A stretch of DNA of 64,000 nucleotides, from contig AP026538.1 in NCBI GenBank assembly GCA_026075535.2, forward strand, positions 17,802,337 through 17,866,336, written 5' to 3'. Under the pieces are notes generated by a model. The model was not told the origin of the DNA and did not search any database. It saw only the letters and a list, made by a program, of their open reading frames with translations. Shown here piece after piece: positions 41,417 to 51,929 of the stretch. The translations under genes and the position numbers were made by a program. Positions within the stretch are counted from its first letter, which is position 1. Each line of letters opens with the position of its first letter. This DNA comes from Tricholoma matsutake. Lineage: Eukaryota > Basidiomycota > Agaricomycetes > Agaricales > Tricholomataceae.

Positions 41417-44040
41417 ATGACCTGGTATGGAAGCATGACCATCACGTTCTACTTGTGGTGTTCAAGCCTCAATGGCATGAGGGTTGGAGCATGCTGTAAC
41501 CACCAGGATTTAGGGGTGGAAGGACTACACTTGAAAAAACTTCAAATGGAAGCTACCACCATGATGTTCTACTATGGTGGAAAGGACTTGTGGGCACTAT
41601 AATGGCCAGAGCTGAGGAGTAAGAATCTTCCCGAGAAAAATACAACTTGCCTGCCGCAGTAAGCATCTTGTGGAAGATTCAGAGGAGCTCCTCATTGAGC
41701 TCAGCAAGAGTGGGGTCAAGGCTGACACAGACAAATTGCCAATTCTTTTGATCATGCCTATCTATTTCATGAAGGTGAGGGCCTTGAGGAGCTTCATATA
41801 GGTGCTTGATAACAGCTTGTAGATGAAAGTCCCAAACTCAACACAGATCAGCATAAGGGTTGCATATTGGGAAGAACTGGGAATTCAGAATTTGCAGGAG
41901 TCAACCCTCCAGCAGCTTCAAGGAGTTTGTCACTCCAATTCTACTTGTTTACCTTCAAATATCAGGAACCCTGCAGGCCAAGTGTGAGATAGACCAGTCA
42001 ATTCCTGTAGGTGTTATTCTACATCCACCATACCTTGACACATTCAGCTCATGATGCAGTTGTGTACTTTTCTGTGGTGTGCAATTTGCATGGAAACCAT
42101 GAATGACCCTATCGCGTGAGCACCCAGGACTTGCTTGTGGTGCTATAAGCACTATTAAATAATACCTTTCATCCTCGCATGTGGCCATCTTTTTGATCAC
42201 ACATGTATCAGAGAATAGTTTACCACATGCAGACGGGAGGGCGAGAGCACCACCTGTCCAACATGCTGCACTCGGATCTCAATTAGAGCTGTGTTGCTGA
42301 TGGTTTTTGGACTGGCTGAGGTTTGCGCATTGGTGGAAGGTTCTACAGCCACCTGAGGTTTGCTTTGTTCTATGTACTTATGTGGTATATCTTATGACAT
42401 GTATGCGTGCTGGATGACAAACATATTGGACATGTTATCTTATGCTTATTGGGTCTTCCAAGCTACACGTACTTGTCATTGAACCAAAAATAATATTTTC
42501 AAGGATCCTGGCAATTGAGGGGAGTAGTGTTGTGTGGAATGAACATATGAACAAAGTTTTGACGTGTCAATAACAGCCTGGGGTCACAGTCCCAACGATC
42601 TTCATGATGTGATGTTCGGATTATGAAGTTCAATGTGTCACTCTGAGCATATTGTAAACATGGTTTTCTTCCCCAGCAGATATCATCCACTAACAACCAG
42701 AGGCAAATTCGACAAAGTAAACTAGCGTTGTCACAGAGTAGAAAAGAACGAGGGTCAAGGATAGCCTCTGGAAAGCTAGCCACAAGTTGCCTGGCACCGA
42801 AGGGGATGGATAACAGCTTGTAGATGAAGGTCCCAAACTGAATGTATATCGGCGTGAGGATGACTTCTTTGGGCACAAACTTGGAAGAACCTAAAATGAC
42901 ATCACACAAAGATCCCATGAAAAACAAGACCTGCCTGTTGCCAAAGGGTCTCGATAACACCTTGTAGTAGATGCAGGTCCCAAGCTCAATGCATGTCCAT
43001 GTGAGATCTCCAAACTGCTACATTGTCACAACAAGCAGGACTTCATCATGGTTGCAAGAACTTGAGGTGGAAGAATTGTGTTCTGGTGCTCAATGCTCAA
43101 TGGCGTGAGGGGTTTGAATGTACTGTAACCGCTGAGGGCAAGAATACCACACAATTATCACAAGAATGAAGAGTTGTCTGGTGCTGAAGGGGATGGATAA
43201 CATGTTGTAGATGTAGGTCCCAAACTCAATGCATATCAGTGTGAGGCTTGTATATACTGGAAATGGCAGAACTACCATGATGTTCTCCTTGCAGTGCTCA
43301 ATGCTCAATGGTGTGAGGAGTTTGAAGGAGTTGTGACAGCTGTTGCCAGATTGTTGAATACTGAGGGATGATCAATGATCAATGATCACTGATGAGCAAT
43401 GTCGATGAGCATATCTGATGTCTGACTGGCCCTAAAGACTTGGGCAAATTTGTATAGTTTTGTCCACAACTCCTTCAAAGTTCAAACTCCTCACACTGTT
43501 GAGCATTGAGCACCAGAACACAATTCTTCCACCTCAGGTTCATGCAAGCATGATGAAGTCCTGCTTGTTGTGACAATGTAGCAGTTTGGAGATCTCACAT
43601 GGACATGTGTTGAGCTTGGGACCTGCCTCTACTACAGGATGTTATTGAGACCCTTTGGCAACAGGCAGCTTCTGTTTTTCTTGTGATAATTGTGTGGTAT
43701 TCTTACCCTCAGCAGTTACAGTATGCTCAAACCCCTCATGCCATTGAGCATTGAGCACTGCAAGGAGAATGTCATGGTAGTTCTGCCATTTCAAGTTATT
43801 GAGACACTTTGGCAACAGGCAGGTCTTGTTTTTCTTGTGATAATTGTGTGGTATTCTTACCCTCAGCAGTTACAGTACGTTCAAACCTGCTGCAACCCTC
43901 ATGCCATTGAGCATTGAGCACAATGTCATGGTAGTTCTGCCATTCCAAGCCTCACACTGATATGTGTTGAGTTTGGGACCTTCATCTACAAGCTGTTATC
44001 CATTCCCTTCAGCACCAGGCAATTCTTTGTTTTCAAGTTC
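41417..44040. repeat. Mosaic of ~150-220 bp repeats in both orientations
   Basis: A recurrent unit contains AGCTTGTAGATGAAGGTCCC, a CATTGAGCATTGAGCAC motif, TCATGGTAGTTCTGCCAT and TGATAATTGTGTGGTATTC. Forward copies lie near 41800-41860, 42770-42860, 42921-43127 and 43140-43330. Reverse copies lie at 43483-43680, 43690-43800 and 43830-44035. The segment 42921-43127 is a close inverted copy of 43483-43680. Some copies are open in frame (minus strand FGTFIYKLLSIPFGARQL, FGTYIYNMLSIPFSTRQL), suggesting a degraded repeat protein. I do not recognise it. Confidence 0.65.
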
Positions 44041-44237
44041 TTCCAAGTAGTAGCCAACCAGTTACATACAAAATACAACTGCAAATTTTACTGATAAGAC
44101 CAAGCCACTGGATCTTATTGCATGAGTGACCCTCTGAGCATCCATTGTGCCCATACCCATTGAGTGAGTCCCAGTGGGAGTTGCTCATCGCGCAATCATC
44201 GATGTGATGAGCATGGTGATTGGTGTATCTTTTCGTG

Positions 44238-44627
44238 TTTCCCATGGAAAAATGTCATGTGTTTTCTCGATTTGTGTTTCTCTGGGAAAGAGGGGTAAAG
44301 TTTCTGAAGCATGTTTCCAATACATAAACTATAAGGTTGTTCAACAGACACATGCATGGATTCTTGATACATTTATTCCTTAGAAACATGGTAAGAAAAA
44401 TGTGACAAATTTTCAAAGTAAACAATATGGAAACACTTTCCATTTTTTCTACCTGTTTCTTAGAGAAAAATTCTTGGATAAATGTTTGATTTTTTAAATT
44501 AAACCAGTTAACAAACATGATTCATGTTTTTAAGATTTCACCTGTGAATACTTTCTACATATTTCTCATGGAAACATGGATCAGAAATCTCAAAACACAT
44601 ATCCTGATCCATGTTTCCAGAGGAAAC
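44238..44627. mobile_element. Possible small inverted-repeat element with palindromic ends
   Basis: The left end TGTTTCCCATGGAAAAATG and the complement of the right end, TGTTTCCTCTGGAAACATG, match at 16 of 19. Each end is itself a TTTCC...GGAAA palindrome. Similar palindromes (TTTCTCTGGGAAA, TTTCTTAGAGAAA, TTTCTCATGGAAA) recur inside. No target duplication was confirmed. No coding sequence. Confidence 0.45.
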
Positions 44628-45030
44628 AGCACCCAGCCCCAGCAGTGGGGAGAGAAGATGATATTTTGCGCATGTGATAACTTTAGGGTGCCCCCGAAGT
44701 ATCATCAAATTGCAAAATTTCAATACAAAGTTTGTAACTGATCAATAATATTTGTAATGAAACTATCAATAACAGTTTGTAATGGATTGTATCGAAGTCA
44801 ATTACTAAAGGTTCCAGTAACTTAGATAGCCAGATGAGAAATTTCCTTTTATACTCGAAATCTGCATCTCGACTAATTTTTGAGTCCCACGGTTAGTAAA
44901 GTCAGTAATTTGTAATGGTTGCTCAGAACTTACTGACTGTGGGGGAAAAGGAAATGTTTTTCTTATAGCACTGAATTTTTCATCAATTCCCGGTTTGAAG
45001 AATGAGTCTTAACTTTGTTAAGGACTCATA
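44628..45030. other. No gene seen
   Basis: AT-rich sequence with diverged TTTGTAATGG-type motifs that resemble the satellite which follows. Confidence 0.4.
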
Positions 45031-45215
45031 ACTTCATTACCAATTTGTATTGACATGTAACTTACTTCATTACAAATGTGTATTGACATGTAAGTTACTT
45101 CATTACAAATTTGTATTGACATGTAACTTACTTCATTACAAATTTGTATTGACATGTAACTTACTTCATTAACAATTTGTTATTGACATGTTACTTACAA
45201 CACTTCATTACCAAG
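45031..45215. repeat. 33-bp satellite, 5 copies
   Basis: Units starting ACTTCATTAC at 45031, 45064, 45097, 45130 and 45163 contain AATTTGTATTGACATGTAA. Spacing is 33 bp, with a degenerate further unit to about 45215. Confidence 0.9.
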
Positions 45216-45742
45216 AAGACCTGCCCTAAGTCTGTACTTTGCTACTGACAAAAAGTTGACCTACCCATGTCCCTGCAATGGGTCTGCTTGGCTTCCCTGT
45301 GTAACAAGGTGCCATTGACTTGTTTGACTGACCTTGCTTTTTTAATTTTTTTTGCAAAGACTATCTTCCCCCCCACAATGCCCTGCCCTCAAATGCCCCC
45401 TTCCCCTCTTCTCTTCCCTCCCATCCCCCCCCCTCAGTCGTATCCCTTTTTTGAAAGAGAGGAGGAAGACACCCTTTGGAATTTCCTCCCACCCTCTTCC
45501 AAAAAGGGAGTGATTGAACCCCAAGGGCCCAACATCCATGCCCTCCGCCTTGATCCCTCCCTTTTTGCCCCCAAGTCCCTTTGCATCCCCCCCTTACAAT
45601 AAAGGGGGTTGGCCCTATTTGGTTGTATTATGCTAGGAATCTGTGAGGAGTGAAAGTTGGTGTCCACTATATCACATGCCCACAAGGGAAAAAAACAAAA
45701 AAAAACAAAAAAAAAACACAGCACCCAGGATTCCTGCATAGT
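45216..45742. other. No gene seen; C-rich and A-rich tracts
   Basis: A C-rich stretch (45360-45600) and an A-rich tract at 45690-45718 precede the solo LTR. A + strand frame in the C-rich part is compositionally biased and not recognised. Confidence 0.4.
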
Positions 45743-45747
45743 CCCCC

Positions 45748-46173
45748 TGTAAGGGGACTAGGGGGGTGCCCTGTGTGTTTTTCCTATTTTTTATGTTCGT
45801 CCCATATTTTTCCCCACCTCATTTCCTTCTATTCTTCATTTTCTATGATTTTTCCGGATTTTATTACTAATTTTCCCTTGCTATCATGTTTGTATATGTT
45901 GACACTTTTATATTTAGAGGCGGAGTACCCCTTCCGACACATACCCCTTGGTATGATGTCATTCGGCGGCCTTGATCCGCCTATCTCCGCCTTTTTCTAT
46001 TTTTAGGTTATATTTGATTTTTGTCGTCTTCACATATACTGGGCATCAGCAAGGGGATCCTTAGAGTTTTCTCTTCGGATTTCCCTTTGCTAGGTGCGCC
46101 CCCAATCCCTGTATTATGTAGCATAATTTTAACTTCGGATTTCCCTTTGCTAGAGGCTTAGGTTGCCCTTATA
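45748..46173 (+). repeat. Solo LTR of Gypsy-1 type
   Basis: It begins TGTAAGGGGACTAGG and ends TTGCCCTTATA, with the direct duplication CCCCC on both sides (45743-45747, 46174-46178). It is homologous to 1506-1924 but keeps CpG sites (TTCGGCGG, ATCCGCC, TCCGCC, CTTCGGA) where that copy has TG or CA. No internal sequence adjoins it, so it arose by LTR-LTR recombination. The right side lies next to the rRNA relic. Confidence 0.85.
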
Positions 46174-46424
46174 CCCCCACTGTGGTACTAACTGGGCAGC
46201 ACTCTGGTTAACTGTGCAGATCAGATGGGATGTGGTGCTTTCAGAGTCCTATGGCTGTGGACAACGTTCAGCTCATTGATCTCCCTTTGACCTCTTATTG
46301 CTGCTTGGTCCCTAACTCTGCCAACCTGCCCAAGGGGACATTCTCTGTAGCCTTCTGTGCCCAAGTTTATATGACTGGCCCTCAACAAGATATGAGAAAT
46401 AAAGAAAAAAAGTTCAACAAAAGT
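46174..46424 (-). other. Possible rDNA spacer fragment
   Basis: On the minus strand this lies directly downstream of the 3' end of the rRNA relic, where the intergenic spacer would be. It contains ACTTTTGTTGAACTTTTTTT, a plausible terminator-like T tract. Its identity rests on position only. Confidence 0.35.
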
Positions 46425-46969
46425 CAAACAAATCTTTAGAACAAGGGCTTAACCTCAGTGGATCATAGCAACAAGGCTACTCTACCGCTTACAGTACCCC
46501 ATTCCCATTCAAGTCATCTGCAAAGGATTCACCCCCACCCATATTATGATTGAAATTCATAGGCAAACCACCAAAGCATTTCCACAAAGATGGCCCAAGC
46601 CCACCTGATTTGGTTTGTGAGCAAAGCTCTATTTTAGCTCAAGTCAAATGTGTGGGACCAACATCATCATTTCTAGCACAGATTCTGGCTTAGAGGTGTT
46701 CAGCCATAATGCAGCAGATGATAGCTTCATGCCATTGCCCAATCAGACAGGCACAAATACCAAATATCTGAATGAACAGTTCCTCTTGTTCTAAGTTCAA
46801 TTACTATTATGATAACACTCCATCAGTAGGGCAAAACTAACCTGTCTCATGATGGTCTAAACCCAGCTCACATTCCCTATTAGTGGGTGATCAATCCAAT
46901 GCTTACTGAATTCTGCTTTGGTATGATAGGAAGAGGATCAAAAAGCAATGTCGCTATGAATGCTTGGCA

Positions 46970-47004
<35 letters not shown>

Positions 47005-47227
47005 GCACCTCTAGCCTCAAATTCCAAGGGACTAAAGGATCAATAGGCCACACTTTCATGGTTTGTATTTACACTGAAAATCAAAATCAAGGGGACTTTT
47101 ACCCTTTTGTTCTACTTGAGATTTCTGTTCTCAATGAGTTCCCCTTAGGACACATGCATTATTTTTTAACAGATATGCCGCCCCAGCCAAACTCCTCACC
47201 TGACAATGTCTTCAACCCAGATCAGCC
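46425..47227 (-). pseudogene. Large-subunit (28S) rRNA 3' fragment, degenerate
   Basis: Read on the minus strand, about 800 nt match the 3' part of eukaryotic LSU rRNA: GGCTGATCTGGGTTGAAGAC, GGAGTTTGGCTGGGGCGGCA, AAATCTCAAGTAGAACAAAA, GGTAAAAGTCCCCTTGATTT, GCCAGAAAAGTTACCACAGG and ACTGGCTTGTGGCTGCCAAG, down to the 3' end near 46425-46430. The 5' break is at GGCTGATC (about 47227). Conserved CpG positions are TG or CA (CCGGG to CTGGG), and about 13 nt are missing around 46935. It is therefore a relic, not a working rDNA unit. Its identity is secure from the strongly conserved peptidyl-transferase and sarcin-ricin-side sequence order. Confidence 0.9.
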
Positions 47228-47930
47228 TGTAACACAAGGGGCAGGGCAATAATTTTGCTGCACCAAAATATGGTAAAAATATAGAAGAAATAACCCCTTT
47301 CACCTGTGAAAATATGGGGAGAAATTTTAGGAGAAACAAGATATTTTCGCAACATTTTCTTTGCCAATTTCTCAGGATAGAAATATGTTATTTATCCTCA
47401 GCTGAAAACTTGAGAATTTTTGGGAAGAAGAAGTTGTTTTTTCACTGTTTTCTCTATGTTTTGACTTGTCAGATAATAGACATTTCTGCAACAGGAATAT
47501 GCAGCTCAATCTGGTACTGACGCTGCACTGAATCTAGCAGCACCCAGCTAGAACAGCACTCAGCATCAGCTCAGGCGCTGGTGCTTGCTCATCCACTACC
47601 CACCTCTGCAGTGCAGAATGCATATACATGTCAATGCCTCACAATCCTTTGACAAATAAGCACTCTCAACCACAATATTGTGCAGATCCCTCCAACACTT
47701 GCCAGTCTGCAATCCAGCTTTTGTGGCAAAAACAGTCTCCCACATATACGGTGGTTATACAACATGCTATATGCTTATGGTGCTACAGTGGTTGAGCCTG
47801 AGATAGTTCAATGAAAAGAGTTCTGTGAGATCCTTCTCTCTGAACTTCAATTACATGACATCTTATCGAGTACAAGCCTAATTTTTCTACCAGAGCTCAA
47901 AGTATCCCAGAAGTCATGGCTAAACTCTTG
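47228..47930. other. No gene seen
   Basis: AT-rich sequence with GAAATTTT-type motifs, then mixed sequence. No recognisable frames or repeats. Confidence 0.4.
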
Positions 47931-47939
47931 TGAGTTGCT

Positions 47940-49190
47940 TCTTTACTTCTACTATTCTTGCCTTTGGATGAGCGAAAGGGATGCCAAGTTTATCATAGTG
48001 ACATCCATGGCCAACTCCCATTCAAGACCCATGGAATGGATGATCCTGCACCCATGATTGATTTCTCTCCCTCTGGTAATCCTGATTCATCATATCCCTT
48101 GGAACATGAAGACTTTGATGGTATGCAATCAGATCACACAATTTGAACCTTGCTAATACTTTGATAACACTTTGATTTTCAGGCCTTCTCCATGTCTTGG
48201 ATGACTTGGAGGAGTCTTTGCAGTCATCCAGCAATGATGTAGCTGTGCTCACAGCTGCTCAGGAATGTTGGATGGCTCTGGATAAGCTAATTTTGAAGAT
48301 GGACAGTGTTTTTTGACTGCATTGCAGAAGAATCTTGTGAATTTTCATAATTCTTTCAGCAGGAACATATAACCCTAATCATTGTGTAGTGCTTTCTGCC
48401 TCATGGATAATGGTGTCTCAGCAACATGGTGAGTATATTGCATACATCAATAATTCGCTATTCATGCTCATTTCTATACAGCTATCGAGGCAGATCAACA
48501 TGTTCATCAGGAATTCATTGATCAGCTTCAAGCAGTGGAGGAATCCATATCCCATCTAGAATTGGAATTTCAGGAAGAGTGGCAGTCTTTACAGGCAGAA
48601 AGTGAGAGAATCAATTCACAGCTGCAAGAGGTTGATTTTACAGCTGCAGATGAGCAGAAGTGTTCTGCCCAACTGCACAATGAGAGAGCAAGTCAACTGT
48701 CAGATGGACTGTGGAGAACTGAACTATTGAGCTATCTGCTGATAATGAGCATCAATGCACAGCACTCGCACAGGCACTCACAGATGCAACAGAACAGTCG
48801 AGGGTGGTGAGCAGTTAAGACAAGAGTTGGCCCAGGTAAAAGTGGAGTTTGAGAAAGTAATGAATCTTCTCAAATACATCTCCACAAAATAGAAGAATCT
48901 TGAGTGCAGGGAGAGGATTTAGAGGCACAGATCCAAGGTGTGCAGATGGAGAGCAAGTATGTTCATAAGGCATTAAAGAATGCTAGCAAGGAGACAGATA
49001 GACTCCTTTGTGCACAGGCTTTGGAACATCATTGCTCCAAGATCATATTGCTGAAGCTGACAAGGCTGTTTTGGAGCGCCAGTTCTTTGAGTTGAACCCC
49101 GTGCAGGAAAATACAGATCGGCAGGTAAAGGACCTTGAGATCACAAACATGAGCTTTGAGAGGCATGTCACATCAAACATCTACTGAGAG
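47940..49190 (+). pseudogene. Unrecognised coiled-coil protein, broken
   Basis: Exon-like pieces: DERKGCQVYHSDIHGQLPFK and SGNPDSSYPLEHEDFDG, then an intron (GTATGC donor about 48121, TTTCAG acceptor 48182), then LLHVLDDLEESLQSSSNDVA. After a second intron-like gap (GTGAGT 48430 to ACAG 48480) comes ADQHVHQEFIDQLQAVEESI and a heptad-rich stretch (HLELEFQEEWQSLQAESERI). Further heptads occur in shifted frames to about 49190 (LAQVKVEFEKVMNLLKY, LEAQIQGVQMESKYVHKALK). Stops at 48829 and 48890 and frame changes show decay. Retained introns argue for a DNA-level copy, not a processed one. The function is unknown. Confidence 0.5.
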
Positions 49191-49199
49191 GTGACCTGA

Positions 49200-49840
49200 G
49201 GGCCAGGCAAGCATCACAATCCCATTTTGAGCAGTGGCTGGAAGAATAGTAAATGGCACAAGAACTCATTGACAGCTTGTTGTGATCATCAAGAAGAGCT
49301 GCATAACAGAGAGCCCAAAGTTAGTTGGTATATTCTGCACCATTGACAGTACATAGTTAAAATGTGCTACATACCTTTTTCTTGTTGACAAGGGCAGACT
49401 TGATGAATCAGGACCAATAAGATTGATGGCCTCAATATTGAAAATTGTGTCACACATCACAGTTCTTGCATGAGAACCCTTTTTTGCAGGATTCCTACAT
49501 ATTCATGTGCCACATCGAGAATCATATCCTACTTCCTACAAAATCAGATCTAATCACATATATTCATGTCACATATATAGAAAAAATGTACCAAATGTCA
49601 CTGTGTAAGGATGCACAAGTTGTCACATGATTGAGTTACCTGTGTCACATCATGTATTTCTGGCAAGATTGCATCTTCGAGTCAGGCTCTCACTGGCAGA
49701 ACCCTGTATGTACTATGAATCTATCCAGTAGTTTTTTTCACTGGCCAACTGCTAGACCTTCCAACAATGAAGGAAGCAGTATCCCATCAAGCACCCAAGG
49801 TAATGTAAGCATATCATTTTGGATCCTACAGCATGACAAG
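49200..49840. other. No clear gene
   Basis: TCACATATATTCATG-type near-repeats occur around 49490-49580. Nothing else is recognised before the RNA polymerase III relic. Confidence 0.4.
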
Positions 49841-49844
49841 TCTC

Positions 49845-51087
49845 ACAGCATACTATACAGCAAGAAATTGCAATTCAGTCTCCTGAATGCACAAGACACT
49901 GTGAAGATATCTGAATTTGAAGTCATGCATTGGGACCTGTATACTGTGACTGACCGACTGCCTGTAAAAGATGGTGTCCTCAATCATAGTCTTGTGTGTC
50001 TGCAACAGCATTTACATTTAAATCCAGTAATCCACCGAAAGTATTAGACCTGTTCAGGTGAATATCTGATGAGGTATGTGCTCTATATTGTGGGCTGAGC
50101 ATGTATTTTGTGCAGTATGTTAGGATTGCTAATTGCTTGGGCTTCATCTGCCCTGTGGCCTGCCAGAAGAGTTTTTGTGGGAATATATCTCAGTTCCCCT
50201 GGTCTGCATCCATCCTTCTGTGGCTCAGGATGGAGCATCAGATGAAGATGACCTTACTATTAAGCTGACAGAAATTGTATTCACAAATGCTCTCATCAAG
50301 CAAGGACTAGCAAAGGGTGCCCCTACCCCCCAGTTCATGGCACAACATCTGATTCTTGTTTCCAATCTTTCTAAACTGACCGCTCTCCATCCAGGAACAA
50401 TGGGAATTTCTCCAGCTTTCTGTTGCAATGTATGTCAACTCTTAACTTCCAGGTGTCCCCTCCCAGCCTGGCCAAAAACATATATGGGGCTTTGTACAGT
50501 GCCTTAAAGGAAAACAAGATTTCATGGAAACCTTTCTGGGAAACACATGGATTTTTCAGGATGTACCATTATTTCTCCAGACCCTAATCTACGAATCAAT
50601 GAAGTGGCTGTCCAAGAACATGTAGCTAAAATTTTGACATATCCTGAACATGTAACTCCACACAACATCAAGTTATTGAAACAGGCTGTGTGTAACAGGA
50701 CTGAAATACACCCTGGGGCAAATTTTGTAGCACAAGGAGAAAATAAGAAATTCTTGAAATTTGGAAATCGTAATGTGATCGCTAATGGGCTTAGTATTGG
50801 TAACATTGTGGAGAAGCATATCATCAATGGTGACTTTGTTTTATTCAACCATCAGCCTAGCTTGCATAAGGTATGGGGTTCGCGCATCCTCTGCTGTGTT
50901 AAGGAGCTGATGAACTTACTGTCAGCTATCAATCATGTGTCATAGAGTACAACTTTCTGGCACTTGTATCAGCTTCAAGTACTCACCATTCTTCAGGTGA
51001 AAATTCATCCATGGCGGTCTTTCCAATTAAACAAATGCATCTGGGCCATACAATGCTGATTTTGATGGAGATGAGATGAACTTGCAT
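49845..51087 (+). pseudogene. RPC1: RNA polymerase III largest subunit (RPC1), 5' part of a decayed copy
   Basis: The subunit forms the catalytic core of nuclear RNA polymerase III. Readable in order: LQFSLLNAQDTVKISEFEVM and DRLPVKDGVLNHSL (N-terminus). About 100 residues are then missing, followed by NPPKVLDLFR-stop-ISDE, an intron-like gap (about 50075-50115), PEEFLWEYISVPLVCIHPSV and AQDGASDEDDLTIKLTEIVF. Next come [58 protein letters not shown] and the catalytic metal-binding NADFDGDEMNLH (51052-51087). Many expected arginines are TGA, Cys, Trp or His. Stops and frame changes make it inactive. It is interrupted after NLH by hAT-C and continues at 56902. Confidence 0.85.
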
Positions 51088-51350
51088 GAGGACTGTTGCT
51101 CCACTGGAGATCTGAGTAAGGCTGAACACAAGTCTGGGTCACCCATAGGTACCTGTGTGTTGACCCGTGGGAATACTCATGAGTATGCACACTCACGGCT
51201 CTGGGTCATCCATGGGAACGGATCCTTGAGGATCTGGGTATCAGTTTGTGCAGGCACAAGTACTCATGCAAGTACTCGTGCATGAACCACAACACTATTT
51301 ACCTAGTGCTTGTGGGTAGATGTAAAAATATTATATAGAGTGTAGAATAC

Positions 51351-51715
51351 CAGTTTATGAAGGCAATAACTCCAGCATTATTTATGTACAGTGCTAAGAG
51401 TTGTTGAGAGAAATGAGGAGGAAGAGGTGTTTACCATAAGTGAATGACTGCATTTGACCAGTTCTCTAGGGACTACAGTGTATATATACAGTATCAAGCA
51501 ATGCAGGTCTTTGAGAGGAATGAGGAGGAATGGGTGGTTACTATAAAATAACCATTGAGCCATTCAACTAGTGTTTTGGGGACAATGTAGATATGCTATA
51601 TATACTGTGGAATCCAGGTTTATGAAAGGAACCATTACATATTTATTGAGTTATGATGCTGCGGGTTTTTGAAAGGAATGAGGAGGAAGGGGTAGTTACT
51701 ATAAAATAACGGCTG
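51351..51715. repeat. ~155-bp satellite, left part
   Basis: Units contain GTTTATGAAAGGAA, TTTTTGAGAGGAATGAGGAG, ATAAAATAACNGCTG and TATGCTATATATACTGTGG. Left of Copia-2 the GAGGAATGAGG core recurs at about 51405, 51513 and 51672. The array continues at 56171. Confidence 0.75.
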
Positions 51716-51720
51716 GACCA

Positions 51721-51915
51721 TGTTGAATAATAGAGGACTTGAAAGAATAAACATAACTTCATTACTGTAGACAACTATGTACATAGAATATTTATATAGC
51801 CCTGTAAACTAAGTCGGTAACTACAGATCGGTATTATAAATAATTGTGGCTATGCATTACCACCACGTTCGGTGTCGGTGTCGGTGTCGCCCAATATGTA
51901 CTCCCGATTTCAACA
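51721..51915 (-). repeat. Copia-2 3' LTR
   Basis: On the minus strand TGTTGAAATCGGG begins it and TATTCAACA ends it. The purine tract at 51916-51924 (GAGGGGGAG on the minus strand) lies immediately upstream. It keeps CpGs in the TCGGTG repeats that are changed in the 5' LTR. Confidence 0.95.
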
Positions 51916-51929
51916 CTCCCCCTCGACAC

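Noticed and set aside
45031..45215. CRISPR-like array
   Set aside because: The 33-bp units are directly adjacent with no unique spacers, and the genome is eukaryotic; it is a satellite.
46887..47252. + strand protein frame of 121 codons
   Set aside because: It is the antisense of conserved LSU rRNA sequence.
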